Shown here: in pieces, positions 25,283 to 34,047 of the stretch
Layout: each line of letters begins with the position of its first letter
Numbering within the stretch: the stretch's first letter is position 1
From: Pantoea sp. Cy-639
GTDB lineage: Bacteria; Pseudomonadota; Gammaproteobacteria; Pseudomonadales; Pseudomonadaceae
Reading direction: 5' to 3'
Length of the DNA: 64,000 bases
Assembly: GCF_011752525.1 (NCBI RefSeq)
Contig: NZ_VWXI01000015.1
Coordinates: 82,786 to 146,785 of the forward strand
Translations under genes and position numbers: made by a program
The notes under the pieces: model-generated
Databases searched by the model: none
Seen by the model: only the letters and a program-made list of their open reading frames with translations
What the model was told of the DNA's origin: nothing

Positions 25283-26776
25283 ATGACCACCCTGACTCGT
25301 GCGGACTGGGAACAGCGTGCCCAGCAACTGAAGATCGAAGGCCGCGCCTTCATCAACGGCGAATACACCGATGCCGCATCCGGTGAAACCTTCGACTGCC
25401 TGAGCCCGGTGGACGGACGCTTCCTGGCCAAGGTCGCCAGCTGCGACCTGGCCGACGCCAACCGCGCCGTCGACAATGCCCGCGCCGTGTTCGAATCCGG
25501 CGTCTGGTCGCGCCTGGCCCCGGCCAAGCGCAAGGCGACCCTGATCCGCTTCGCCGACCTGCTGCGCAAGAACGTCGAGGAACTGGCCCTGCTCGAGACC
25601 CTCGACATGGGCAAGCCGATCGGCGACTCCTCCTCCATCGACATTCCCGGTGCGGCCAATGCCATCCACTGGACTGCCGAAGCCATCGACAAGGTCTACG
25701 ACGAAGTCGCCCCGACCCCGCACGACCAGCTTGGCCTGGTCACCCGCGAGCCAGTGGGCGTGGTCGGTGCCATCGTGCCGTGGAACTTCCCGCTGCTGAT
25801 GGCCTGCTGGAAACTGGGCCCGGCCCTGGCTACCGGTAACTCCATCGTGCTCAAGCCGTCGGAAAAGTCGCCGCTGACTGCCATCCGCATCGCCCAGCTG
25901 GCCATCGAGGCCGGCCTGCCGAAAGGCGTGCTGAACGTGCTGCCAGGCTACGGCCACACCGTGGGCAAGGCCCTGGCCCTGCACATGGATGTCGATACCC
26001 TGGTATTCACCGGCTCGACCAAGATCGCCAAGCAGCTGATGGTCTACGCCGGCGAGTCGAACATGAAGCGTGTCTGGCTGGAAGCCGGCGGCAAGAGCCC
26101 GAACATCGTCTTCGCCGACGCCCCGGACCTGCAGGCCGCCGCCGAGGCCGCCGCCAGCGCGATCGCCTTCAACCAGGGCGAAGTCTGCACCGCGGGCTCG
26201 CGCCTGCTGGTCGAGCGTTCGATCAAGGACCAGTTCCTGCCGATGGTGGTCGAGGCCCTCAAGGCCTGGAAACCAGGCAACCCGCTGGATCCGGCGACCA
26301 CCGTCGGCGCCTTGGTCGATACCCAGCAGATGAACACCGTGCTGTCGTACATCGACGCCGGCCACCAGGACGGCGCCAAGCTGCTCGCGGGCGGCAAGCG
26401 CATCCTCGAGGAGACCGGTGGCACCTACGTCGAACCGACCATCTTCGACGGCGTGACCAACGCCATGAAGATCGCCAAGGAAGAGATCTTCGGCCCAGTG
26501 CTGTCGGTGATCACCTTCGACACCGCCGAGGAAGCCGTGGCTATCGCCAACGACACGCCGTACGGCCTGGCTGCCGGCATCTGGACCGCAGACATCTCCA
26601 AGGCCCACAAGACCGCTCGCGCCGTGCGCGCCGGCAGCGTCTGGGTCAACCAGTACGACGGTGGCGACATGACCGCGCCGTTCGGTGGCTTCAAGCAGTC
26701 GGGCAACGGCCGCGACAAGTCGCTGCACGCCCTGGAGAAGTACACCGAGCTGAAGGCGACCTGGATCAAGCTGTGA
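25283..26776 (+). CDS. kauB: NAD(P)-dependent aldehyde dehydrogenase (KauB/PuuC type)
   Basis: A 497-residue class I/II aldehyde dehydrogenase. Catalytic residues are visible: Cys 302 in GEVCTAGSR, Glu 267 in WLEAGGKSPN, Asn in the PWNFPLLMACWK block and the GS(T) cofactor motif FTGSTKIAKQ. The sequence resembles PuuC/KauB enzymes, which oxidise gamma-glutamyl-aminobutyraldehyde, 4-guanidinobutyraldehyde or 3-aminopropionaldehyde. It would follow the PuuB-type oxidase in polyamine catabolism. AGAGAGGAG upstream fixes ATG 25283, excluding a 31-codon N-terminal extension. Confidence 0.88.
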   Translation: MTTLTRADWEQRAQQLKIEGRAFINGEYTDAASGETFDCLSPVDGRFLAKVASCDLADANRAVDNARAVFESGVWSRLAPAKRKATLIRFADLLRKNVEELALLETLDMGKPIGDSSSIDIPGAANAIHWTAEAIDKVYDEVAPTPHDQLGLVTREPVGVVGAIVPWNFPLLMACWKLGPALATGNSIVLKPSEKSPLTAIRIAQLAIEAGLPKGVLNVLPGYGHTVGKALALHMDVDTLVFTGSTKIAKQLMVYAGESNMKRVWLEAGGKSPNIVFADAPDLQAAAEAAASAIAFNQGEVCTAGSRLLVERSIKDQFLPMVVEALKAWKPGNPLDPATTVGALVDTQQMNTVLSYIDAGHQDGAKLLAGGKRILEETGGTYVEPTIFDGVTNAMKIAKEEIFGPVLSVITFDTAEEAVAIANDTPYGLAAGIWTADISKAHKTARAVRAGSVWVNQYDGGDMTAPFGGFKQSGNGRDKSLHALEKYTELKATWIKL

Positions 26777-26788
26777 TCGGGTAGCGCC

Positions 26789-26850
26789 TCTTTCGCGGGG
26801 CAAGCCCGCTTCCATGTGAACCGTGGGAGCAGGCTTGCCCCGCGATGCTT
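26789..26850. repeat. REP palindrome pair
   Basis: TCGCGGGGCAAGCCCGCTTC facing GAGCAGGCTTGCCCCGCGAT between the aldehyde dehydrogenase and MFS genes. Confidence 0.8.
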
Positions 26851-26880
26851 TCTGCCAGGTTTTTCCATTCGGAGGCCACT

Positions 26881-28020
26881 ATGCGTTGGGGAACCTACTT
26901 TGCCGTGCTGGCCTCGGTGCTCAGTGTCGGGCTGGCGCTCGGGGTGAGCATGCCGCTGGTGTCCTTGCGCCTGGAGGGCTGGGGCTACGGCGGGTTCGCC
27001 ATCGGCGTGATGGCGGCGATGCCGGCCCTTGGTGTGCTGGTGGGGGCCAGCCTGGCCAGTCGCCTGGCCGGCTGGGCCGGCGTGCCCATGGCCATGCGCC
27101 TGTGTCTGTGGGGTGGGGCGCTGTCGATCGGCTTGCTGGCGCTGCTGCCCAGCTACCCGTTGTGGCTGGCACTGCGCCTGCTGATCGGCATGTCGCTGAC
27201 CGTGGTGTTCATCCTCGGTGAAAGCTGGATCAACCAATTGGTGGTCGAGCACTGGCGTGGTCGCCTGGTGGCGCTGTATGGCAGCAGCTATGCCTTGAGC
27301 CAACTGGCCGGGCCATTGGTGCTGGGTGTGCTCGGTTCGGGCGACGATTTCGGCTTCTGGGCCGCCACCGGGCTGCTGCTGGTGGCGCCGCTTATCCTGC
27401 TGGGGCGCAGCGGAGCGCCGACCACCGAGGCGTGCAGTGTCACCCTTGGCGACCTGCTCGGCTTCTGCCGGCGCTTGCCCGTGATTGCCTGGGCCATTGC
27501 CCTGTTCGCGGCCTTCGAGGCGATGATCCTGACCCTGCTGCCGGTGTACTGCCTGCAACAGGGATTCACCACCGAAGTGGCGCTGTTCATGGTCAGTACC
27601 GTCGTGGTCGGGGATGCGGTGCTCCAGTTGCCGATCGGCGCGCTGGCCGATCGCATGTCGCGGAGTACGTTGTTCACTGGTTGTGCGCTGACCTTGCTGG
27701 TGTCCAGCCTGGCGATTCCGCTGCTGTTGTACACGCCGGCGATCTGGCCGTTGTGGGTGCTGTTCGGCGCCAGTGCCGGTGGGCTGTTCACCTTGTCGCT
27801 GGTGTTGATCGGCGAGCGCTACCGGGACGATGCACTGGTGCGGGCCAACGCCCATGTGGCGCAGCTGTGGGGTATCGGTTGCCTGGTCGGGCCGTTGCTG
27901 GCCGGAGCCGGGAGCCAGTGGATCAGCGGGCATGCGTTGCCGTTGCTGATGGCGGCCGGGGCCGCGGGGCTGGTGCTGCTGACCCGGCGCAAGGGAGCCT
28001 TCGAGCCAGCCTCAGCCTGA
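26881..28020 (+). CDS. MFS transporter (YcaD-like)
   Basis: A 379-residue major facilitator with about 12 hydrophobic segments. It opens MRWGTYFAVLASVLSVGLALGVSMPLVSLRL and has the helix 4-5 segment GESWINQLVVEHWRGRLVALYGSSYALSQLAGPL, which matches the YcaD-like drug/sugar MFS subgroup, as does the loop GALADRMSRST after helix 8. The substrate is unknown. I use ATG 26881; the upstream in-frame start at 26845 lies in REP sequence. Confidence 0.87.
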   Translation: MRWGTYFAVLASVLSVGLALGVSMPLVSLRLEGWGYGGFAIGVMAAMPALGVLVGASLASRLAGWAGVPMAMRLCLWGGALSIGLLALLPSYPLWLALRLLIGMSLTVVFILGESWINQLVVEHWRGRLVALYGSSYALSQLAGPLVLGVLGSGDDFGFWAATGLLLVAPLILLGRSGAPTTEACSVTLGDLLGFCRRLPVIAWAIALFAAFEAMILTLLPVYCLQQGFTTEVALFMVSTVVVGDAVLQLPIGALADRMSRSTLFTGCALTLLVSSLAIPLLLYTPAIWPLWVLFGASAGGLFTLSLVLIGERYRDDALVRANAHVAQLWGIGCLVGPLLAGAGSQWISGHALPLLMAAGAAGLVLLTRRKGAFEPASA

Positions 28021-28026
28021 ACGACC

Positions 28027-28053
28027 GTCATCGCGGGCTTGCCCCGCGATGAG
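28027..28053. repeat. Compact REP palindrome
   Basis: ATCGCGGGCTTGCCCCGCGA is nearly self-complementary on its own and lies between convergent genes, where it may act as a terminator. Confidence 0.65.
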
Positions 28054-28055
28054 GC

Positions 28056-29612
28056 TTACAACATCTTTTCCAGGCCCACCGCCTTGCTGATCCAGGCATT
28101 GAACCGCCGCCACACGCCGCCGGGCTCGGTCACCAGCACGTGTCGCTGGCCCTTGTCCTCGGTCGCCCAGACCAGCTTCCCGTCCACCAGCTTGACCTGG
28201 TAGCTCAATGCCGGCGCCATGCCCTGGAGCGCGAGTGCGCGGGTGTACTCGGCCAGCTCCGGGCTGTCCACCAATACGCCGACCTCGGTATTCCACAACA
28301 CCGAGCGCGGATCGAAGTTGAACGAGCCGATGAAGGTCTTGCGCCGGTCGAACACCATCGCCTTGCTGTGCAGGCTCGAGTCCGAGCTGCCATGCAGCCC
28401 CAGGCCGTGGCGGAAACGGGGCGCGCCGGGCTGGCGGCGCAGTTCGTAGAGCTGCACGCCGTGTTCGAGCAGGGCCCGGCGATAGGGCGCATAACCGCCG
28501 TGCACGGCGGGCACGTCGGTGGCTTCCAGCGAGTTGGTCAGCAGTTTGACCGAGGTGCCGGCGTCGGCGCGGCTGGTCAGGTACAGCAGGCCGGGTTCGC
28601 CGGGAACGAAGTAGGCCGAGACCAGGATCAGTTCGCGATGCACGCCGTTCAGGTCTGGCGCGAGCTGATGGCTCAGCAGCAATTGCGGGTCGGGCTCGTC
28701 GTCGGCCAGGACCTTGCTCGGCGAATCCCACAGGGCCTGGCTATGGGCCCAGACCAGCTCGTTGCGCCAGCTATCCAGGCGTGGCTGGTACTGGTAGGCC
28801 ATCAGCCGGTCGTACAGGGCCTTGCGCTCGGTGCGCGCCTTGGCCAGCCAGGTCTCCAGGCGCTGGCGGCTGGCGTGCAGGTCGTCGGCGTCGGGCTGGT
28901 GCCAGAGGAAGTCGCCGATCGGCCGGCTCAGTGCACTGTTCCAGTACTGGTCGAAACCATGACCGAGCTGTTCGGCCACCGGGCCGATCCCGAGCAGGTC
29001 GATGTCGGTGAAGTTGAGGTTGGCCTCGGCGTCGAAGTACTCGTCGCCGAGGTTGCGCCCGCCGACGATGGCCATGCTGTCGTCCACCAGGAACAGCTTG
29101 TTGTGCATGCGCCGGTGCTGGCGCGACAGGTTGAACAGCCGGCCCATGGCCCGGGTCACACCGGTGCTGCGCCCCAGGTGCAGCGGGTTGAACACGCGAA
29201 TCTGGATGTTCGGGTGGGCGGCGAGGGTGCCGATCAGGCTGTCGAGGCCATCGCTGGTGGTGTCGTCGAGCAGGATGCGCACCCGCACGCCGCGGTCGGC
29301 GGCACGCAGCAATTCATGCACCAGTGCCCGGGTGCTGAGGCCGTCGTGGACGATGTAGTACTGCAGGTCGATGCTTGCCTGGGCATGGCGGATCAGCTCG
29401 GCGCGGGCCCGGAACGCCTCGTTGCTGTTGGGCAGCAGGCGAAAGCCCGAGCGCCCCTGGTACGGCTCGGCCTGGCGCAGCACCGAACGGCCGAACGCCG
29501 ACTGGCTCGCCGGCAGAGCCTGGCTGACATCGCGGGGGGGGCCGACGCTGGCGCAGCCGGACAGGCCGAGCAGCAGCGCTAGCAGAAGAGGCAGGGCTCG
29601 CTGGCGTCTCAA
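28056..29612 (-). CDS. Phospholipase D family lipoprotein
   Basis: A protein of about 518 residues with two PLD HKD motifs: HNKLFLVDDSMAIVGGRNLGDEY and HSKAMVFDRRKTFIGSFNFDPRS. The N-terminus is a lipoprotein signal (LPLLLALLLGLSG then Cys). This matches the cardiolipin-synthase-like YmdC/ClsC group, which transfers phosphatidyl groups in the envelope; the exact substrate is unproven. The start is uncertain: TTG 29612 has an AGGA about 12 bases upstream and gives the best signal peptide; in-frame TTGs at 29636 and 29666 would lengthen the leader. Confidence 0.84.
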   Translation of the reverse strand: MRRQRALPLLLALLLGLSGCASVGPPRDVSQALPASQSAFGRSVLRQAEPYQGRSGFRLLPNSNEAFRARAELIRHAQASIDLQYYIVHDGLSTRALVHELLRAADRGVRVRILLDDTTSDGLDSLIGTLAAHPNIQIRVFNPLHLGRSTGVTRAMGRLFNLSRQHRRMHNKLFLVDDSMAIVGGRNLGDEYFDAEANLNFTDIDLLGIGPVAEQLGHGFDQYWNSALSRPIGDFLWHQPDADDLHASRQRLETWLAKARTERKALYDRLMAYQYQPRLDSWRNELVWAHSQALWDSPSKVLADDEPDPQLLLSHQLAPDLNGVHRELILVSAYFVPGEPGLLYLTSRADAGTSVKLLTNSLEATDVPAVHGGYAPYRRALLEHGVQLYELRRQPGAPRFRHGLGLHGSSDSSLHSKAMVFDRRKTFIGSFNFDPRSVLWNTEVGVLVDSPELAEYTRALALQGMAPALSYQVKLVDGKLVWATEDKGQRHVLVTEPGGVWRRFNAWISKAVGLEKML

Positions 29613-29668
29613 GGGGTGGATCGTCCTGTGCGGCAAAGGCGTTGGGGTGGGCCGGGGGCGGCGCAACG

Positions 29669-31099
29669 TTACCCGCTGGCGTGCTCGACATCCAGTAGAC
29701 GAAGGGCGGTTTCACCTACCTTGCGCACGGCCGCCTCGATCTGCGGCGTCGGTCGGGCGGCGAAATTCATGCGCAGGCAGTTCCGGTACTTGCCCGACGC
29801 CGAGAAAATGCTGCCCACGGCAATCTGCACGCCTTGCTCCAGTAAAGCGCGGTTCAGGCGCAGGGTATCGAAACTGTCCGGCAGTTCCACCCACAGCATG
29901 AAACCGCCCTGGGGCCGGCTGGCGCGTGTGCCGGCCGGAAAATAGCGGGCCACCCAGTCGCACATCTGGTCGCGGCTGCGCTGGTACTGACTGCGCATGC
30001 GCCGCAAGTGCGGCTGGTAGTGGCCTTCGGCGATGAAGTCGGCAATCGCCAGTTGCGGCTGGCAGGCGGTGCTGCCGGTGCTGATGTACTTCATGTGCAG
30101 CACCCGTTCCAGGTAACGCCCCGGCGCGACCCAGCCGACCCGCAGGCCAGGGGCGAGGGTCTTGGAGAACGAGCTGCAGAGCAGCACGCGGCCATCGTCG
30201 TCGAATGACTTGATGGTACGAGGACGTGGGTAGGTGTAGGCCAGATCGCCATACACATCGTCCTCGAGGATCGCCACGTCGTAGCGCTGGGCGAGGGTCA
30301 GCAGGGCCTTCTTGCGCGCCTCGGGCATGATGTAGCCCAGCGGGTTGTTGCAGTTGGGGGTGATCTGGATGAGCTTGATCGGCCATTGCTCCAGGGCCAG
30401 TTCCAAAGCCTCCAGGCTGATGCCGGTGAGCGGGTCGGTGGGGATCTCCAGGGCTTTCATGCCCAGGCCCTTGAGGGTCTGCATGGCGCCGTGGAAGCTT
30501 GGCGAGTCGACCGCGACGATGTCGCCGGGCTGGCACACCGCGCGGATGCTGCTCGACAGCGCCTCGTGGCAGCCGGTGGTCACCACCAGGTCGGCCGGGC
30601 TCAGGCGGCAGCCGGAGTCGAGGGTCAGCCGGGCGATCTGTTCACGCAGCAGGGCGTTGCCGTGGATGTTGTCGTAGTACAGGCCGGGCATGTCCATGCG
30701 CCGGCTGAGCTGGGCCAGGCTGCGCAGCAGCGGCTTGAGCGTGGGGCTGTCGACATCGGGCATGCCGCGGCCAAGCTGGATGATGTCCGGTCGTGGCGTG
30801 GCGCGTACCAGCTCGAGCACCTGTTCCCACTGCGAGATGTCCACTGGTCGCTGGGCCGGGCGGCTGATCTCGGGCAGGGCGGGGAGCTGGCGGTCCTCGG
30901 CGACGAAGTAGCCGGACTTTGGCCGTGGCGACACCAGGCCGTTGTCCTCGAGCAGGCGGTAGGCCTGCTGCACGGTGCTCAGGCTGACGCCGTGCTCCAC
31001 GCTCAGGGCGCGCACCGACGGCAGACGCTGACCCGGACGATACAACCCCTGTTCGATGCGGGAGCCGAGCAGTTCAGCCAGGTTGAGGTAGAGCGTCAC
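29669..31099 (-). CDS. MocR-type PLP-dependent regulator (GntR/aminotransferase fusion)
   Basis: A 476-residue fusion of a GntR winged helix (about 1-75, QRLPSVRALSVEHGVSLSTVQQAYRLLEDNGLV) and a class-I aminotransferase-like domain. The PLP lysine lies in SSFSKTLAPGLRVGW, with NCNNPLGYIM and LEDDVYGDLAY also present. MocR proteins sense PLP-linked amines or amino acids. GTG 31099 is preceded by AGGAG at six bases and begins VTLYLNLAELL, so I prefer it to upstream in-frame starts. Its neighbours suggest control of amine or amino acid genes; targets unknown. Confidence 0.9.
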   Translation of the reverse strand: MTLYLNLAELLGSRIEQGLYRPGQRLPSVRALSVEHGVSLSTVQQAYRLLEDNGLVSPRPKSGYFVAEDRQLPALPEISRPAQRPVDISQWEQVLELVRATPRPDIIQLGRGMPDVDSPTLKPLLRSLAQLSRRMDMPGLYYDNIHGNALLREQIARLTLDSGCRLSPADLVVTTGCHEALSSSIRAVCQPGDIVAVDSPSFHGAMQTLKGLGMKALEIPTDPLTGISLEALELALEQWPIKLIQITPNCNNPLGYIMPEARKKALLTLAQRYDVAILEDDVYGDLAYTYPRPRTIKSFDDDGRVLLCSSFSKTLAPGLRVGWVAPGRYLERVLHMKYISTGSTACQPQLAIADFIAEGHYQPHLRRMRSQYQRSRDQMCDWVARYFPAGTRASRPQGGFMLWVELPDSFDTLRLNRALLEQGVQIAVGSIFSASGKYRNCLRMNFAARPTPQIEAAVRKVGETALRLLDVEHASG

Positions 31100-31277
31100 G
31101 GCATACTCCTGTACTTCTTGTGGGAGGAGAGCGATACAGATTGTCGGAAAATACTTCATTCAGCCGGCTTTCCGCCAATTCTGTATGGGAATAATAAGCC
31201 GGCTTTGGATCTGTATTGCAGGTCGCCCGGGCATGCATGCTTTCTCCACGGTATCGACTGATCGGGGGAACGCGGTG

Positions 31278-31508
31278 ATGGGTGGCTTGAGCGATGTGCG
31301 TCTGCGACTGTTGGCCAAGGAGCTGGAAGCTGGACAACGCCTCCAGGTCTACGACCCGCTGACCGGTCTCGGTCGCTGGGGCCTGATGCTGCACCGGTGG
31401 CGCACCCGCCAGGCCCTGCTGGAACTGGATGCGCGTCAGTTGAAGGATATCGGGCTGAGCTGGGAAGAGGCGCGGGAGGAGGGGTGCAAGCCGTTCTGGA
31501 AGGACTAG
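31278..31508 (+). CDS. DUF1127 small protein
   Basis: A 76-residue protein ending with the DUF1127 (YjiS-like) signature: LHRWRTRQALLELDARQLKDIGLSWEEAREEG. Such arginine-rich small proteins in alphaproteobacteria affect RNA turnover and phosphate or carbon regulation; the role in Pseudomonas is not known. ATG 31278 has GGGGGA eight bases upstream; a longer reading from 31233 has no site. Divergent from the MocR gene. Confidence 0.8.
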   Translation: MGGLSDVRLRLLAKELEAGQRLQVYDPLTGLGRWGLMLHRWRTRQALLELDARQLKDIGLSWEEAREEGCKPFWKD

Positions 31509-31617
31509 ACGACGGCTTGTTCTGCAGTGGCGGGCTCCGGCCTTGCCGGCTCCTGCGGGGTGTGTGACCTGCCTCGGTGCATGGGCAGCGCAGCAGGCTA
31601 CACGATGACGGGTAGCG

Positions 31618-32910
31618 TCAGACCAGCTCCTTGAGCCGGTACCAGAGCATCCCCAGGGCCAGTAGCGGCGAACGCATCAGCTTGCCGCCGGGGAAGGTCG
31701 GATGCGGCACTTTGGCGAACAGGTCGAAGCGTCCGGACTGCTGGCCGCTGATCGCCTCGCCCAGCAGGCGTCCGGCCAGGTGAGTGGCATTGACGCCATG
31801 GCCGGCGTAGGCCTGGGCGTAGTAGACGTTGGGCTGGCTGGCCAGGCGGCCGATCTGCGGCAGGCGATTGGCGCCGATGCCGATCATGCCGCCCCACTGG
31901 TAGTCGATGCGCACGTCGGCCAGTTGCGGGAACACCTTGAGCAGCTTTGGCCGCATGTAGGCGGTGATGTCCCGTGGGTCGCGGCTGGAGTAGTGGCAGG
32001 CGCCACCGAACAGCAGGCGGTGGTCGGCGGACAGGCGATAGTAGTCCAGCGCCACGCGCTGGTCGCACACCGCCATGTTCTGCGGCAGCAGTTGGCGCGC
32101 ACGTTCTTCGCCCAACGGTTCGGTGGCGATGATGTAGCTGCCGGCCGGCAGCACCTTGCCGCCCAGCTCGCGGTTGAGGTCGTTGTGGTAGGCGTTGCAG
32201 CACAGCACCAGGGTCCTGGCGCGGACCAGGCCCTGGGCGGTGTGCACTTTTACCTGCGGGCCGTAGTCGATGCGGGTGACTTCCGATTGTTCGTGCAGGC
32301 GCACGCCAAGACGGCTGGCCACGGCTGCTTCGCCGAGCGCCAGGTTGAGCGGATGCAGGTGGCCCGAGCCCATGTCGACCAGGCCGCCGACGTAGCGATC
32401 CGAGCCGACCACCGAATGCATGTCGCCGGGCTGTACCAGGCGCAGCTCATGGCGGTAGCCCAGGCTGCGCAAGGTTTCGGCTTCTTCGGCGAAACCTTCG
32501 AGCTCGGCAGGCTTGTTGGCCAGGTCGCAGTAGCCCCAGCGCAGGTCGCAGGCGATGGCGTGGCGTTCGACCCGCTCACGGACGATGTCCACGGCCTCCA
32601 GGCCCATGCGCTTGAGACTGCGCACGCCTTCCTCGCCAAGCACCGGGAGGAACTGCTCGAGGCCGTGGCCTACGCCACGGATCAGCTGGCCGCCGTTGCG
32701 TCCGCTGGCGCCCCAGCCGATCTTGCGCGCTTCCAGCAGGATCACCGAGAGGCCGCGCTCGGCCAGTTCGATGGCGGTGTTCAGGCCCGAATAGCCACCG
32801 CCGACGATGCACACATCGGCGCTGTGCTCGCCTTGCAGGAAGGCATGGTCGGGGTGGGGGGCGCTGCTGGCGGCGTAGTAGGAGGCGGCGTGCTGCGCGC
32901 TGTGGACCAT
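31618..32910 (-). CDS. puuB: FAD-dependent amine oxidase (PuuB/DadA-like)
   Basis: A 430-residue glycine-oxidase-family flavoprotein (DAO fold). The FAD dinucleotide motif ADVCIVGGGYSGLNTAIELAERG is at about 31-53, followed by ARKIGWGASGRNGGQLIRG, and the C-terminal FAD region YYAQAYAGHGVNATHLAGRLL. It resembles gamma-glutamylputrescine oxidase PuuB, which releases an aldehyde, ammonia and H2O2 or reduced acceptor. PuuB is the missing step between PuuA (6.7 kb) and KauB (25.3 kb) in this window. Several paralogues usually exist, so substrate assignment is moderate. Start ATG 32910. Confidence 0.75.
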   Translation of the reverse strand: MVHSAQHAASYYAASSAPHPDHAFLQGEHSADVCIVGGGYSGLNTAIELAERGLSVILLEARKIGWGASGRNGGQLIRGVGHGLEQFLPVLGEEGVRSLKRMGLEAVDIVRERVERHAIACDLRWGYCDLANKPAELEGFAEEAETLRSLGYRHELRLVQPGDMHSVVGSDRYVGGLVDMGSGHLHPLNLALGEAAVASRLGVRLHEQSEVTRIDYGPQVKVHTAQGLVRARTLVLCCNAYHNDLNRELGGKVLPAGSYIIATEPLGEERARQLLPQNMAVCDQRVALDYYRLSADHRLLFGGACHYSSRDPRDITAYMRPKLLKVFPQLADVRIDYQWGGMIGIGANRLPQIGRLASQPNVYYAQAYAGHGVNATHLAGRLLGEAISGQQSGRFDLFAKVPHPTFPGGKLMRSPLLALGMLWYRLKELV

Positions 32911-33045
32911 GTGTCGATTTCCGAAGGCTTGGAGAGGGTGGCAGGATAGGCAAGCGGCCTCTGGCGGAGCAAGCCCGCGAACATGCACTTGATCGCCTGG
33001 TTTGGTCCTATAATCCGGCGCACCACGTCCAGACCATCGCTGCCC

Positions 33046-33399
33046 ATGTCCTGCAACCGCCACAAGATCCACTTCCTGCGCGAGCTCATTCCGTCTTTTG
33101 CCTGCGAGCCCGGCTGCCACGACTGCTGTGGCCCGGTCACCACGTCGGCCGAGGAGATGGCCCGCCTGCCACGCAAGACCCAGGCCGAGCAGGACGCTGC
33201 CCTCGAGCGGCTGGACTGCGTGCACCTGGGGCCGGATGGTTGCACGGTATATGAAGAGCGCCCGATGATCTGTCGGCTGTTCGGCACCACGCCGCGCCTG
33301 GCCTGCCCGCGGGGTCGAGGGCCGGAGCAGCCGATCGATCCGGCGGCCGAGCAGCTGGTCCATACCTACATCGCCAGCACCCGCCAGGTGCTGGTCTGA
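33046..33399 (+). CDS. YkgJ family cysteine-cluster protein
   Basis: A 117-residue protein with the YkgJ/DUF1289-type zinc or iron cluster pattern: FACEPGCHDCCGPV (C-x3-C-x2-CC) and CVHLGPDGCTVYEERPMICRLFG. These proteins are predicted to bind a metal cluster; the role is unknown. I chose ATG 33046 (MSCNRHKIHFLREL) because the family begins there; an upstream in-frame ATG at 32983 lengthens it without similarity. It converges on dadR with a four-base gap. Confidence 0.84.
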   Translation: MSCNRHKIHFLRELIPSFACEPGCHDCCGPVTTSAEEMARLPRKTQAEQDAALERLDCVHLGPDGCTVYEERPMICRLFGTTPRLACPRGRGPEQPIDPAAEQLVHTYIASTRQVLV

Positions 33400-33403
33400 G
33401 GCT

Positions 33404-33892
33404 TCAGTCCGGAATCGGCAGGCAGAGGCTCTCCTTGACTTCCTCCATCACGATGTAGCTCTTCGACTCGCGCACGTGCGGCAGCTTGAGCAGGATGTCG
33501 CCGAGCAGCTTGCGGTACGAGGCCATCTCGGAGATGCGTGCCTTGACCAAGTAGTCGAAGTCCCCCGACACCAGGTGGCATTCCAGCACATGGGGCAGCT
33601 TGAGCACCGCGCGGCGGAATTCCTCGAAGGTGTCGCCGGACTTGTAGTCCAGGCTGATCTCGACGAACACCAGCAGGCTGCCCTTGAGGTGCTGCGGATT
33701 GAGCCGGGCGTTGTAGCCCATGATGATCCCCTCGCGCTCCAGGCGGCGCACGCGTTCGGTGCAAGGGGTGGTGGACAGCCCGACTTTCTCGCCCAGTTCG
33801 GTGAACGAGATGCGCCCGTCATTCTGCAGGATCCGCAGGATGTTGCGGTCGATCTTGTCCAGTTCACGTTTGCTCTGGTGCTGGGTTCTCAT
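33404..33892 (-). CDS. dadR: Lrp/AsnC family regulator DadR
   Basis: A 162-residue Lrp-type regulator: N-terminal helix-turn-helix (about 12-65, ILRILQNDGRISFTELGEKVGLSTTPCTERVRRLE) and the RAM effector domain (about 75-155, FVEISLDYKSG, CHLVSGDFDYLVKAR). In Pseudomonas the Lrp-like gene divergent from dadA activates alanine catabolism in response to L-alanine; position and size match (156-base intergenic region). Start ATG 33892. Confidence 0.9.
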   Translation of the reverse strand: MRTQHQSKRELDKIDRNILRILQNDGRISFTELGEKVGLSTTPCTERVRRLEREGIIMGYNARLNPQHLKGSLLVFVEISLDYKSGDTFEEFRRAVLKLPHVLECHLVSGDFDYLVKARISEMASYRKLLGDILLKLPHVRESKSYIVMEEVKESLCLPIPD

Positions 33893-33924
33893 AGGGGATG
33901 CCGCTCCGTCAAAGGCAGTTCTGC

Positions 33925-33936
33925 CGAGAATTCTCG
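33925..33936. promoter_or_regulatory. Candidate DadR operator between dadR and dadA
   Basis: A perfect 12-base palindrome CGAGAATTCTCG, followed by AT-rich TTTATATAGTG. It is centred about 38 bases upstream of dadR and 117 upstream of dadA. Operator function is inferred from position. Confidence 0.4.
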
Positions 33937-34047
33937 CCAAATATAGGCGTTTATATAGTGAATTGCACTGGCCTCGAGTTCTTACAATGCGCGCATCCAA
34001 GCCATATCAACAAAAGACTGCGGCGAGCCGCGTGCGAGGGATGAACA

